Positions 52,645-61,044 of a stretch of DNA of 64,000 nt are shown piece by piece. Below the pieces are notes generated by a model that searched no databases, was not told where the DNA came from, and was given only the letters and a program-made list of their open reading frames with translations. The first letter of the stretch is position 1; each line of letters opens with the position of its first letter. A program made the translations under genes and the position numbers. This DNA is from Aminobacter anthyllidis (GTDB lineage: Bacteria; Pseudomonadota; Alphaproteobacteria; Rhizobiales; Rhizobiaceae). Location of the stretch: NCBI RefSeq assembly GCF_018555685.1, contig NZ_JAFLWW010000004.1, positions 62,001 through 126,000 on the forward strand, in the 5' to 3' direction.

Positions 52645-55600
52645 ATGACTGCAGTGAAGTCCCCCGATAATGGCGCCCAACAGGTCGACATGCCCTCAGC
52701 GCTGGACGAGCGCTACACGCTCGAGCGCGGCCGCATCCTGGTGTCGGGCACGCAGGCGCTGGTGCGCCTGCCGATGGTCCAGCGCCAGCGCGACCTTGCG
52801 GCCGGGCTCAATACTGCGGGTTACGTGTCGGGCTATCGCGGCTCTCCCTTGGCCGGCTTCGATCGCGAGATGGGCAGTGCCAAGAAATATCTCAAGGCCA
52901 GCCATATCGTTTTCCAGCCTGGCCTCAACGAGGACATGGCGGCGACCGCCGTGTGGGGCACCCAGCAGACCGGCATGTTCCCCGGCTCGCGTTACGACGG
53001 CGTGTTTTCGATGTGGTATGGCAAGGGTCCCGGCGTCGACCGCACCATGGATGTCATCCGCCACGCCAATGCGGTCGGCACCAGCCAGCATGGTGGCGTG
53101 TTGCTGCTCGTTGGTGACGACCACGGCGCGGTCTCCTCCACCTTGCCGCACCAGAGCGAGCACAATCTGATTTCGGCCATGGTGCCGCTGCTGTCGCCGG
53201 CGGGTGTTGGCGAATACATTGACTTCGGCCTGCTCGGCTGGGCGATGAGCCGCTATTCCGGCGCCTGGGTCGGCTTCAAGTGCCAGACCGAAACAGTCGA
53301 ATGCTCCGCGACCGTCGATCTCGATCCAAGCCGGCTGGAGATCGTCACCCCTGCCCTGCCGCTTCCCGCCGACGGGCTTTCGATGCGCTGGCCCGACGGG
53401 CAGCAGGCGATGGAGCGCCGGCTCGAGACCAAGCTTGCGGCGGTGCTTGCCTTCGCCCGGGCCAACCATCTCGACAGGCAGGTCTGGCCCTCCCCCAAGG
53501 CCAGGCTCGGTATTGTCTCGACTGGAAAGTCATGGCTCGATCTCAAGGGCGCTCTGTCGCTGCTCGGCATCGACGAGGCCCGCGCCGCCGAACTCGGCAT
53601 CCGCCTCTACAAGGTCGGCATGGTTTGGCCGCTGGAGCCGGAGGGCTTGCGTGAGTTCGCCGACGGGCTTGAACAGGTATTCGTCGTTGAGGAAAAGCGT
53701 CCCGTCATCGAAGAGCAGATCAAGTCGCTTCTCTTCAACCTGCCAGGCGACCGCCGGCCACAGGTGTTCGGCAAGTCTGGCCCGGACGGGTCCCCTCTCC
53801 TGCCCTCGATCGGCGAAATCGGCGCGCTTTCAGTAGCGCGCGCCATCCTGCAATGGCTCGGCACGAAAGATGCCGGCCTCGCCGCGCGTGCTGTACAGCT
53901 GTCAACGGTCGGGCTCCCCTCCCCTGCCGAACCTGGGTTGCTCAACCGTGAGCCCTATTTCTGCTCGGGCTGCCCGCACTCGACCTCGACAGTCGTGCCC
54001 AAGGGCAGCCGCGCCTCCACCGGAATCGGCTGCCACATGATGGTGATCGGCATGGAGCGCGACACCTCGACCTTCACCCAGATGGGCGGCGAAGGCGGCT
54101 CGTGGATCGGCCTGTCGCCCTTCACCGACGAGAAGCACATCTTCGTCAATATGGGCGACGGCACCTATTTCCATTCCGGCCTGCTGGCCATCCGCGCCGG
54201 TATCGCTGCCAAGGTCAACGCCACCTACAAGATCCTCTACAACGACGCTGTCGCCATGACCGGTGGCCAGCGCCATGATGGTGAATTGTCGGTGCCCTCC
54301 ATCGTCGGCCAGGTTCTCGCCGAAGGCGCAAAGCAGGTGGTCGTCGTCTCCGAACGCCCTCACCTGCTGGCCGGCCAGCTGCCGCGCTCGGTGAATGTGC
54401 ACCATCGCGACGAGCTCGATCAGGTCCAGCGCGAACTGCGCGAAGTCGAGGGCGTAACGGTCCTGGTCTACGATCAGGTCTGCGCCGCCGAAAAACGCCG
54501 CCGGCGCAAGCGCGGCACTTACCCCGTCTCGCCCAAGCGCGCCTTCATCAACGAACTGGTCTGCGAAGGCTGCGGCGACTGCTCGGCCGTGTCGAACTGC
54601 ATCTCGATCGAACCGCGCGAGACCGAGTTCGGCCGCAAGCGCGCCATCAACCAGTCGAGCTGCAACACCGACCTGTCCTGCATCAAGGGTTTTTGCCCGA
54701 GCTTCGTCACCGTCGAAGGTGGGCGCTTGCGCAAGCCACAGGCCAAGGCGGTCGGCGGCGTGGATGCCGGCCTTGCCGAGCCAGCTCGCCCTGCCCTTGG
54801 AAATGAGCCCTACAGCGTGTTGCTCACCGGCATCGGTGGCACGGGTGTCATCACCGTAAGTGCCATCCTGTCACAAGCTGCACATCTCGACGGGCTGTCG
54901 TTGGTCACGCTCGACCAGACCGGTCTCGCCCAGAAGAACGGCGCAGTGGTTTCGCATATCCGGCTTGCGCGGGAACCCGAGATGCTGAACGCCGCTCGGA
55001 TCGGACCCGGCGAGGCCGATCTCGTGCTGGGTTTCGACCTCGTGGTTGCCGCGTCCCAGAATGTCATCGCCACCTTCGGCAAGGACCGGACCAGGACAGT
55101 GGTCGACGATCATTTCGCGCCGACAGCCTCTTTCGTGAAAGACACGGCGATTGACTTCCGCGAAGGCGCCACCATGCGCCGGTTGCGCAATGCCGGCGGC
55201 GCGGACGCATTGACCACCTTGCCAGCCATGAAGCTTGCGACAGCACTGTTCGGCGACGCGATTGCCGCCAACATGTTCCTGCTCGGCCATGCCTGGCAGA
55301 AGGGGCTCGTGCCGATCAGCCGCGAGGCGATCGAAAAGGCCATCGCCCTCAACGGCGCCGGCATCGCGATGAACCGTGCCGCCTTCGCCTGGGGAAGACG
55401 CTCGGCCGAGGATATGGACTTCGTCAGCCGCCAGGCGGGCAGCGTTTCGGCGCCTGCGCCCGCTTTGACGCTGGACGAGATCGTGAGGCATCGCGCCGAC
55501 TTCCTCACCGGCTATCAGAATGCTGTCTATGCCGAGCGCTACCGAAAGCTCGTCGATAGCGCGCGTGAAGCCGAGGCGAGGGTCGCACCGGGGCAGGAGG

Positions 55601-56127
55601 CATTCAGCCGTGCCGTCGCCAGCGCCGCCTTCAAGCTGATGGCCTACAAGGATGAGTACGAAGTGGCGAGGCTGCATCGCGATCCGGCGTTCAGGCGAAA
55701 GCTTGCCGAACAGTTCGAAGGAGACTTCAAGCTCCAGTACAATCTGGCGCCACCGATGCTGACTCGGACCGATCCGCGTACCGGCCATCCCGCCAAGATC
55801 GCGATCGCCAGCCGCTGGATCGAGCCAGCCTTCGCCGTGCTTGCCCGGCTCAAAGGCCTGCGCGGCACGCGCTTCGATCCGTTCGGCCGCACCGCGGAGC
55901 GCAAGATGGAGCGGCGGCTGGCCGCTGATTACTTCACGCTCGTCGAGGAGCTTGCCATCCGACTGTCGGCTTCGAACCTGGCGATGGCCACTGAACTTGC
56001 CAGCCTGGCCGAAAGTGTCCGCGGCTACGGCCATGTAAAGCTTGCCGCCATCGAGCGCTACGAACAGCGCAAGTCGGAATTGCTCACCGCCTTGTCGAGA
56101 GCCACGCCAGTGGGGCAGGCGGCCTGA
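52645..56127 (+). CDS. Indolepyruvate ferredoxin oxidoreductase family protein (fused alpha/beta)
   Basis: The 1,160-residue protein fuses the subunits that are separate as IorA/IorB in archaea. The N-terminal pyrimidine-binding part (about 20-400) is followed by the thiamine diphosphate domain with FCSGCPHSTSTV (about 440), GGEGGSWIG and MGDGTYFHSGLLAIR. A cysteine cluster CEGCGDCSAVSNC (about 639-651) plus CNTDLSCIKGFC holds iron-sulfur centres. The gamma domain starts with LLTGIGGTGVITVSAILSQA (about 725), and a C-terminal DUF6537 region closes the protein. It converts an aryl or branched 2-oxoacid and CoA to acyl-CoA and CO2. It probably uses the product of the preceding dehydrogenase. 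Confidence 0.92.
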   Translation: MTAVKSPDNGAQQVDMPSALDERYTLERGRILVSGTQALVRLPMVQRQRDLAAGLNTAGYVSGYRGSPLAGFDREMGSAKKYLKASHIVFQPGLNEDMAATAVWGTQQTGMFPGSRYDGVFSMWYGKGPGVDRTMDVIRHANAVGTSQHGGVLLLVGDDHGAVSSTLPHQSEHNLISAMVPLLSPAGVGEYIDFGLLGWAMSRYSGAWVGFKCQTETVECSATVDLDPSRLEIVTPALPLPADGLSMRWPDGQQAMERRLETKLAAVLAFARANHLDRQVWPSPKARLGIVSTGKSWLDLKGALSLLGIDEARAAELGIRLYKVGMVWPLEPEGLREFADGLEQVFVVEEKRPVIEEQIKSLLFNLPGDRRPQVFGKSGPDGSPLLPSIGEIGALSVARAILQWLGTKDAGLAARAVQLSTVGLPSPAEPGLLNREPYFCSGCPHSTSTVVPKGSRASTGIGCHMMVIGMERDTSTFTQMGGEGGSWIGLSPFTDEKHIFVNMGDGTYFHSGLLAIRAGIAAKVNATYKILYNDAVAMTGGQRHDGELSVPSIVGQVLAEGAKQVVVVSERPHLLAGQLPRSVNVHHRDELDQVQRELREVEGVTVLVYDQVCAAEKRRRRKRGTYPVSPKRAFINELVCEGCGDCSAVSNCISIEPRETEFGRKRAINQSSCNTDLSCIKGFCPSFVTVEGGRLRKPQAKAVGGVDAGLAEPARPALGNEPYSVLLTGIGGTGVITVSAILSQAAHLDGLSLVTLDQTGLAQKNGAVVSHIRLAREPEMLNAARIGPGEADLVLGFDLVVAASQNVIATFGKDRTRTVVDDHFAPTASFVKDTAIDFREGATMRRLRNAGGADALTTLPAMKLATALFGDAIAANMFLLGHAWQKGLVPISREAIEKAIALNGAGIAMNRAAFAWGRRSAEDMDFVSRQAGSVSAPAPALTLDEIVRHRADFLTGYQNAVYAERYRKLVDSAREAEARVAPGQEAFSRAVASAAFKLMAYKDEYEVARLHRDPAFRRKLAEQFEGDFKLQYNLAPPMLTRTDPRTGHPAKIAIASRWIEPAFAVLARLKGLRGTRFDPFGRTAERKMERRLAADYFTLVEELAIRLSASNLAMATELASLAESVRGYGHVKLAAIERYEQRKSELLTALSRATPVGQAA

Positions 56128-56150
56128 ACTACCCTCCGTAGCATCAACAG

Positions 56151-56180
56151 GCTGAATCGATCCTGGCTGATCGATTCAGC
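56151..56180. repeat. Perfect 12-bp inverted repeat
   Basis: GCTGAATCGATC (56151-56162) and GATCGATTCAGC (56169-56180) are separated by six bases, 23 bp after the ferredoxin oxidoreductase gene. There is no T-run, so it may be a weak terminator, an mRNA 3'-stabilising hairpin or a copy of a dispersed rhizobial palindrome. Confidence 0.6.
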
Positions 56181-56224
56181 ACTTTCATTGGACGGTGGAA
56201 TCGCAGCGCGCGATTCTGCCTTTC

Positions 56225-56470
56225 ATGGAACAGCCAACCTCGCGACTGCATCTCCAGCGCCGTGATCCGAGCCGAAACATGGCGCGGTTCTATTGCCTGT
56301 CGCTCGAAAGCTCGCTGTTCGGCGACGCGGTGCTGGTGCGGGAATGGGGCCGCATCGGCACGCTGGGCACGAGACGTCTCGATCTCTACGCCGATGCCGT
56401 TCAGGCGCAGGAGGCCTTGCGGCGTCTGGCCGCCTCCAAGTTCCTGCGCGGCTACTGCTCAGTCGGTTGA
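56225..56470 (+). CDS. WGR domain protein
   Basis: An 81-residue protein consisting of a single WGR domain: LHLQRRDPSRNMARFYCLS at the start, VREWGRIGTLGTRRLDLYAD (the W-G-R core) and LAASKFLRGY at the end. WGR domains bind nucleic acid in PARPs and, in bacteria, occur as small stand-alone proteins on rhizobial plasmids and next to DNA-processing genes. ATG 56225 is chosen over GTG 56195. The gene ends a few bases into the upstream parS palindrome (56466-56481), linking it physically to the repABC locus. Confidence 0.82.
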   Translation: MEQPTSRLHLQRRDPSRNMARFYCLSLESSLFGDAVLVREWGRIGTLGTRRLDLYADAVQAQEALRRLAASKFLRGYCSVG

Positions 56471-56481
56471 CAGCTGTCAAC
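56466..56481. other. parS partition site, copy 1
   Basis: The perfect 16-bp palindrome GTTGACAGCTGTCAAC matches the repABC parS consensus GTTNNNNGCNNNNAAC. It lies 365 bp upstream of repA and overlaps the end of the WGR gene. RepB should load here. An identical copy lies in the 3' part of repA. Confidence 0.85.
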
Positions 56482-56845
56482 GACCTGACGACGGCTCCGA
56501 AACGTCCGCCGTCGCCGGCCGTTTCGCTTCCGTCACAATGGTTAATTTCCGTTAACTATAAACAAGTTGACTCGACTCGGCCGCTCCCGCACCCTTGTTA
56601 CGGTAAATGGTCGTAATTCGATGCGTCCAGCGTAACCGCCTCATCAATCCGTTATCCACGCTCTGTCACGTTAAAATGTGCGAAGGCGTAACCCGGATTC
56701 GGATTCTGCAGCGAATCGGCGCATAAATCTTAACGAAGCCTGACTGCGTGTCGCTCATGCGTCCGCCTGATGGCGAGAAGGGACTAAAGACTTGGTTGGG
56801 GCAGTTCAAGCACGGGCGGAAAACGCGAGCGAAGAGGCCGAGGTC
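56482..56845 (+). promoter_or_regulatory. repA upstream control region with DnaA-box-like site
   Basis: No gene is supported in these 364 bases. Base composition shifts toward AT near 56535-56620. A short inverted repeat GTTAA-N6-TTAAC lies at about 56540-56555. TTATCCACG at 56652-56660 differs from the DnaA box TTATCCACA at one position. The region precedes repA and follows parS, so it should hold the repABC promoter(s); an exact start point cannot be assigned. Confidence 0.5.
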
Positions 56846-58039
56846 ATGGCGACTGATCGTGCTATTGCGCGCGACGCCGAGATGTTGTCGGCGCAATTGC
56901 AGGCGATGCGCGACCGGTTGTTTTCGCCGACGTCGAAGAAGGCCTTGCGCAAGTTCTCGAGCGGCGAAGCGGCTCGTCTGATTGGCGTCACCGACGGTTA
57001 TCTGCGCCAGCTCTCCATAGCAGGCGAGGGGCCGCAGCCCGAGACCGGGGCAGGGGGGCGCCGCTACTACGCGCTCGACGACATCAACGGACTGCGCCGG
57101 CACCTTGCCGAGCAGAACCCGACCAAGGCGCGCCACTACCTGCCGCGCCGCGATGCAGCGCGCGGCGAGCATATGCAGGTCATCGCCGTGACCAACTTCA
57201 AGGGCGGCTCGGGCAAGACCACGACCAGCACCCATCTCGCCCAGCATCTGGCACTCGCCGGTTATCGCGTACTAGCCATCGACCTCGATCCGCAGGCCTC
57301 GATGTCGGCGCTGTTCGGCTATCAGCCCGAACTCGACTTGAACGGCAATGACACGCTGTACGGCGCGATCCGCTACGACGAGGAGCGCCGGCCGCTTAGC
57401 GACATCATCCGCCGCACCTATTTCGACGGGCTCGACTTCGTGCCTGGCAATCTCGAGCTGCAGGAGTTTGAGCACACCACGCCGCAGATGCTGGCGGCAC
57501 GCCAGGCAGGCGACAGCAAGGCGATGTTTTTCGCCCGGGTGCAGGAGGCGCTGCGGACAGTGGCCGACGACTACGACATCGTCGTCATGGACTGCCCGCC
57601 ACAGCTTGGCTTCCTGACGCTGTCGGCACTGTGTGCGGCGACGTCGGTGCTTGTGACGATCCATCCGCAGATGCTCGATGTCGCGTCGATGAGCCAGTTC
57701 CTGTTCATGACCGCCGACCTTTTGTCGGTGGTGCGCGAGGCGGGCGGTGAGCTTAACTTCGATTTCATGCGCTACTTGATCACGCGCTACGAGCCCAATG
57801 ATGGCCCCCAGACACAGATAGTCGGCTTCCTGCGCTCGCTGTTTGGCGATCGCGTGCTGACCGCGCCTCTGGTCAAGTCGACGGCGTTCTCCGATGCCGG
57901 CCTGACCAAACAGACGCTTTACGAAGTGTCGCGCGAGAGCTTCAGCCGCGCCACCTATGACCGCGCCATGGAGTCGTTGACAGCTGTCAACGGCGAGATC
58001 GAGGGCCTGATGCTCAAGGCCTGGAACCGGGCAGCGTGA
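56846..58039 (+). CDS. repA: Plasmid partitioning protein RepA (ParA family)
   Basis: ATG 56846, preceded by GAGGCCGAGG, gives 397 residues, the usual RepA length; the frame is open to TTG 56792. An N-terminal helix-turn-helix (SGEAARLIGVTDGYLRQL, about 38-55) precedes the ParA ATPase with deviant Walker A FKGGSGKTTTS (about 118-128), the DLDPQASM strand and Walker B-like VVMDCPPQLGFLT. RepA with RepB segregates the replicon and represses the operon. A perfect parS site is embedded at 57976-57991 in codons for SLTAVN. Translationally adjacent to repB. Confidence 0.95.
   Translation: MATDRAIARDAEMLSAQLQAMRDRLFSPTSKKALRKFSSGEAARLIGVTDGYLRQLSIAGEGPQPETGAGGRRYYALDDINGLRRHLAEQNPTKARHYLPRRDAARGEHMQVIAVTNFKGGSGKTTTSTHLAQHLALAGYRVLAIDLDPQASMSALFGYQPELDLNGNDTLYGAIRYDEERRPLSDIIRRTYFDGLDFVPGNLELQEFEHTTPQMLAARQAGDSKAMFFARVQEALRTVADDYDIVVMDCPPQLGFLTLSALCAATSVLVTIHPQMLDVASMSQFLFMTADLLSVVREAGGELNFDFMRYLITRYEPNDGPQTQIVGFLRSLFGDRVLTAPLVKSTAFSDAGLTKQTLYEVSRESFSRATYDRAMESLTAVNGEIEGLMLKAWNRAA
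57976..57991. other. parS partition site, copy 2 (inside repA)
   Basis: GTTGACAGCTGTCAAC recurs here, identical in all 16 bases to the copy at 56466. It is within the last 25 codons of repA. In repABC replicons parS copies can lie within or beside the operon, and such a position lets RepB binding influence repBC transcription as well as partition. Confidence 0.85.
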
Positions 58040-58050
58040 GGGAGGCTGGC

Positions 58051-59106
58051 ATGGCATTGAACCGCAAGGACCAGCTCAAGGCGTTGTTCGGCACCGTTGA
58101 ACCAGCACCGGTGCCCGCAGCTCCGGCCGACAAGGCACCGGAAACGAAATCGGCCGAGCCGGACGCGGCACGCCCGCGCAGCGCTTCGGGTGCCGTCAAG
58201 GCGATGGGGCTGTCGCTCGGGGGGCTGTCCAAGGAGGTCGAGGAGGCGCGCAGGCTGAAGGAAAGCCTGGATGCCTCCGAACGCGTGTCCCAGGTGGATG
58301 CGACGCTCATCGAGGCGTCGTTTGTTGCCGACCGGCTCGACAATGGCGCGCAGGATGCGGATTTCGACGCACTGGTCAGCAGCATCGAGACGTCAGGCCA
58401 GCAGGTTCCCGTGCTGCTCAGGCCGCATCCCGACAAGCCGGGGCGCTACCAGACGGCCTATGGCCATCGTCGCGTCCGCGCGGCAGGCAAGCTTGGCATT
58501 CCCGTCCTGGCGATCGTCCGGCCGCTGTCCGATGTCGAGCTGGTGCTTGCCCAGGGCAAGGAAAACAGCGAGCGGCGCGATCTGTCCTTCATCGAGCGGG
58601 CGCTGTTCGCGCACGAATTGATCGGCCGAGGCTTCGAGCGTGGCCTGGTGCAGGATGCGTTGTCACTGCACAAGGCCGAGATGACACGCTTCCTGCAGGT
58701 CGCGGATGCCGTGCCGGAACATATCGTGCGCGCCATAGGCGCCGCGCCCAAGGTCGGTCGGCCGCGCTGGATGGCGCTCGCCGAGCTGCTGAAGGGCGAG
58801 GCGGCGCGCGTCAAGGCCGACGACGAGACCACCAGCGAACGGTTTCGCGCAGCGACGAGCGACGAGCGCTTCAACCTTTTGTTCACGCGGCTGCAGCGCA
58901 GGGGCCAGCCGGTTGTCGGCGCCGCTCGCGAAATCCGTGACGGCAAGGGCAGGGCGGTGGCGAATCTGATTGTTACCAAGGGCAAGGCCAGGGTCGATTT
59001 TCTGGAAAAGATTGCCGATGGCTTCGAGGATTTCCTCGGCGAGGAACTGCCCAGGCTGTTGGAAAGGTTCAAACAGGAGCGCGGCCCAGCGGCCGGGCAA
59101 GACTAG
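58051..59106 (+). CDS. repB: Plasmid partitioning protein RepB (ParB family)
   Basis: ATG 58051 is preceded by GGAGG at the right distance and gives 351 residues; an earlier GTG at 58036 overlaps the repA stop. The protein has the RepB N-terminal arm with MALNRKDQLKALFG, an alanine/proline linker, the ParB nuclease-like domain (GQQVPVLLRPHPDKPGRY, TAYGHRRVRAAGKLGIPVLA, QGKENSERRDLSFIERALF) and an HTH region (LVQDALSLHKAEMTRFLQVA, about 208-227) that recognises parS. It spreads from parS and stimulates RepA ATPase. Confidence 0.94.
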   Translation: MALNRKDQLKALFGTVEPAPVPAAPADKAPETKSAEPDAARPRSASGAVKAMGLSLGGLSKEVEEARRLKESLDASERVSQVDATLIEASFVADRLDNGAQDADFDALVSSIETSGQQVPVLLRPHPDKPGRYQTAYGHRRVRAAGKLGIPVLAIVRPLSDVELVLAQGKENSERRDLSFIERALFAHELIGRGFERGLVQDALSLHKAEMTRFLQVADAVPEHIVRAIGAAPKVGRPRWMALAELLKGEAARVKADDETTSERFRAATSDERFNLLFTRLQRRGQPVVGAAREIRDGKGRAVANLIVTKGKARVDFLEKIADGFEDFLGEELPRLLERFKQERGPAAGQD

Positions 59107-59225
59107 ATTTGTTCACGGCTAGCGAGACAGGCGCATGCTTCACCGCAGCGCCGCCCGCGAAACGGGGAGCGTAAAGCGTCCGTGCCAATGTGTAGAGGAT
59201 CGGAATAAGAAGGATAACCGGCAAG

Positions 59226-59310
59226 AAAAAGGCCCCCGAAACGTCGCCATTCCGGAAGCCCTCATCAATGTAGCAATTGTGAGAGAATCATTTCCGGGCT
59301 GACTTGTCAA
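59226..59310 (-). ncRNA. repABC antisense RNA (inc-alpha ctRNA) with promoter
   Basis: In the repB-repC gap, on the minus strand, TTGACA (complement of 59305-59310) and a -10-like TTCTCT 17 bp further (59287-59282) precede about 50 bases that end in a strong terminator. Its stem GGCTTCCGGAA / TTTCGGGGGCC includes G-U pairs and is followed by TTTTT (complement of 59226-59230). Position, size and structure match the ctRNA that controls repC translation and incompatibility in repABC plasmids. The mature transcript is expected at about 59226-59276. Confidence 0.75.
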
Positions 59311-59365
59311 CCACTGGACGCGTTCCGGAACGCCTTTGGCTTGCCTCCAAGTGAGGTAAACGAAG

Positions 59366-60577
59366 ATGATCGAGCATATTTCGACGACGCCCTTTGGGCG
59401 GCGGTCGCTGTCGCTTGCCATGGTGGCAGGTCAGATGGCGGCCGGCAGCTGTGCGCCTGGCGCCAGCACCAATAAATGGCAGGTGTTTCGCGCCGTCTGC
59501 GAGGCCAAGGGATTGCTTGGCGCCAGCGATCGCGCGCTTGCCGTACTCAACGCGCTGCTGAGTTTCCATCCCGACACGGATCTCGTGGAAGGGGAGGGGC
59601 TGGTGGTGTTTCCTTCCAATGCCCAGCTGGCGCTCAGGGCGCATGGCATGGCGCCGGCGACATTGCGACGGCATCTGTCGGTGCTCGTCGATTGCGGCCT
59701 TGTGGTGCGCCGCGACAGCCCCAATGGGAAGCGTTACGCCCGCAAGGGCTATGACGGGGCAATCGAGCAGGCCTTCGGCTTCGACCTGACGCCACTACTG
59801 GCCCGGGCGCAAGAGTTCGAACGTTTGGCCGAGGCTGTCAGGGCTGAAAGGCGGGCGCTGTTGCTCGTACGCGAGCGCATCACCATCCTGCGCCGTGACA
59901 TCGCCAAGATGATCGCCTTTGGCCTTGAGGAGGGGATTGCGGCCGACTGGCAGCGCCTGCATCTCGAATATCGCGAGATCGCGGCGACGATTCCACGCAC
60001 GGCGAGCCGGCTTGAGCTCGAGCCGATTGCCGAAGAACTCGCTCTGCTTGCCCAGGAGGTGCGCAAGACGCTGGAAAGTCACGTTAAAACTGAAGAAACA
60101 AGCGCCAATGAGTCTCATTTCGAGCGCCACATACAGAATTCAAATACACACCTTCATGAACTTGAACCCGGCCTCGAAAAAGGCCAAGGGACGACCGCTG
60201 CGGTGAAACTGGAGACGAAGAGCCAGCCGCCAACGGGTTATCCGCTTGGCATGGTGCTGCGTGCCTGCCCTGATATTGCCGATTACGCACGCAACGGCAT
60301 TTCGGGCTGGGCGGATCTGGTTGAAACGGCAAACCTGGTGCGCGGCGCGCTCGGCGTCAGTCCGGATGCGTGGAACCAGGCCTGCGAGGCGATGGGGGCG
60401 GTGGATGCCGCGATCATGGTGGCGGCGATGCTGCAGAAGGGGGAGGCGATTGCGAGCCCCGGCGGCTATCTGCGCAGCCTGACCGCCAAGGCAAGGGCCG
60501 GCGAATTCTCGATCGGGCCGGTGCTGATGGCGCTGCTGCGCGGCAAGGGGGGTGATGCACGGGCGAGGGCAGGGTGA
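59366..60577 (+). CDS. repC: Replication initiation protein RepC
   Basis: The 403-residue initiator starts at ATG 59366 after AAGTGAGGT. It has the RepC N-terminal domain with TPFGRRSLSLAMVAGQ, KWQVFRAVCEAKGLLGASDR, ALAVLNALLSFHP and the winged-helix VFPSNAQLALRAHGMAPATL (about 93-112). The C-terminal domain has LGMVLRACPDIADYARNGI and SPGGYLRSLTAKARAGEFS. RepC binds the origin within its own gene and is rate-limiting for replication. Its leader is the target of the antisense RNA just upstream. Confidence 0.95.
   Translation: MIEHISTTPFGRRSLSLAMVAGQMAAGSCAPGASTNKWQVFRAVCEAKGLLGASDRALAVLNALLSFHPDTDLVEGEGLVVFPSNAQLALRAHGMAPATLRRHLSVLVDCGLVVRRDSPNGKRYARKGYDGAIEQAFGFDLTPLLARAQEFERLAEAVRAERRALLLVRERITILRRDIAKMIAFGLEEGIAADWQRLHLEYREIAATIPRTASRLELEPIAEELALLAQEVRKTLESHVKTEETSANESHFERHIQNSNTHLHELEPGLEKGQGTTAAVKLETKSQPPTGYPLGMVLRACPDIADYARNGISGWADLVETANLVRGALGVSPDAWNQACEAMGAVDAAIMVAAMLQKGEAIASPGGYLRSLTAKARAGEFSIGPVLMALLRGKGGDARARAG
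60073..60175. other. Probable replication origin (oriV) within repC
   Basis: This is the only AT-rich segment inside repC, spanning codons for about residues 237-270 between the two conserved domains. In studied repABC plasmids the origin lies in an AT-rich central part of repC that RepC binds. The exact binding repeats cannot be resolved by eye here. Confidence 0.5.
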
Positions 60578-60642
60578 TATCCACGCTCGAGGCGAGGCTG
60601 GTTGAGCTTGAATTGCGCTCGAAATGAGCACATATTGACGTC

Positions 60643-61044
60643 ATGGATATCAAATTGAGACAGGAGCGTGTCATGGCAGCTCAGAGTCTGGGAATGTCGG
60701 CGGCCCATTTCGGTGAGGCCCGGTCGCAGTTCCTGTCGGCCCGCCGCGTGTCGGAATTGCTGGGCGTGACCCAGGCAGACCTGGCCCGGCTCGTCGGCGT
60801 TGCTCGCAACACGCTGACGGCACGTTCGGGTGCGCGCAAGGTCGACCAGGCACTCAGCCCCGTCGTCCGCATCCTGGCAATGGCTGCCGAAATGGCCGGC
60901 GACGAAAACCGCGCGGCGATCTGGTTCAAGCATCAGCCTATCCCCGGCTGGGCCGGCAAGACCGCCTATGACCTGGTTGGCGAGGGCAAGGCCGACAAGG
61001 TCCTGGCCTATCTGGAGGCGGTGCGCTCCGGCGTTTATGCCTGA
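60643..61044 (+). CDS. Xre/MbcA/ParS-type antitoxin (DUF2384)
   Basis: A 133-residue protein with an N-terminal HTH-like helix bundle (SARRVSELLGVTQADLARLV, about 36-55, then RNTLTARSGARKV) and a C-terminal toxin-binding DUF2384 domain with AAIWFKHQPIPGWAGKTAYD and LVGEGKADKVLAYLEAVRSG. It is the usual antitoxin partner of RES toxins and represses its own operon. It lies 65 bp downstream of repC and overlaps the toxin gene by eight bases. Confidence 0.9.
   Translation: MDIKLRQERVMAAQSLGMSAAHFGEARSQFLSARRVSELLGVTQADLARLVGVARNTLTARSGARKVDQALSPVVRILAMAAEMAGDENRAAIWFKHQPIPGWAGKTAYDLVGEGKADKVLAYLEAVRSGVYA

Noticed and set aside
53891-53906. Third parS-like sequence inside the ferredoxin oxidoreductase gene
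   Set aside because: Only 13 of 16 positions match and the outer GTT half is broken, so a chance match in coding sequence is likely.
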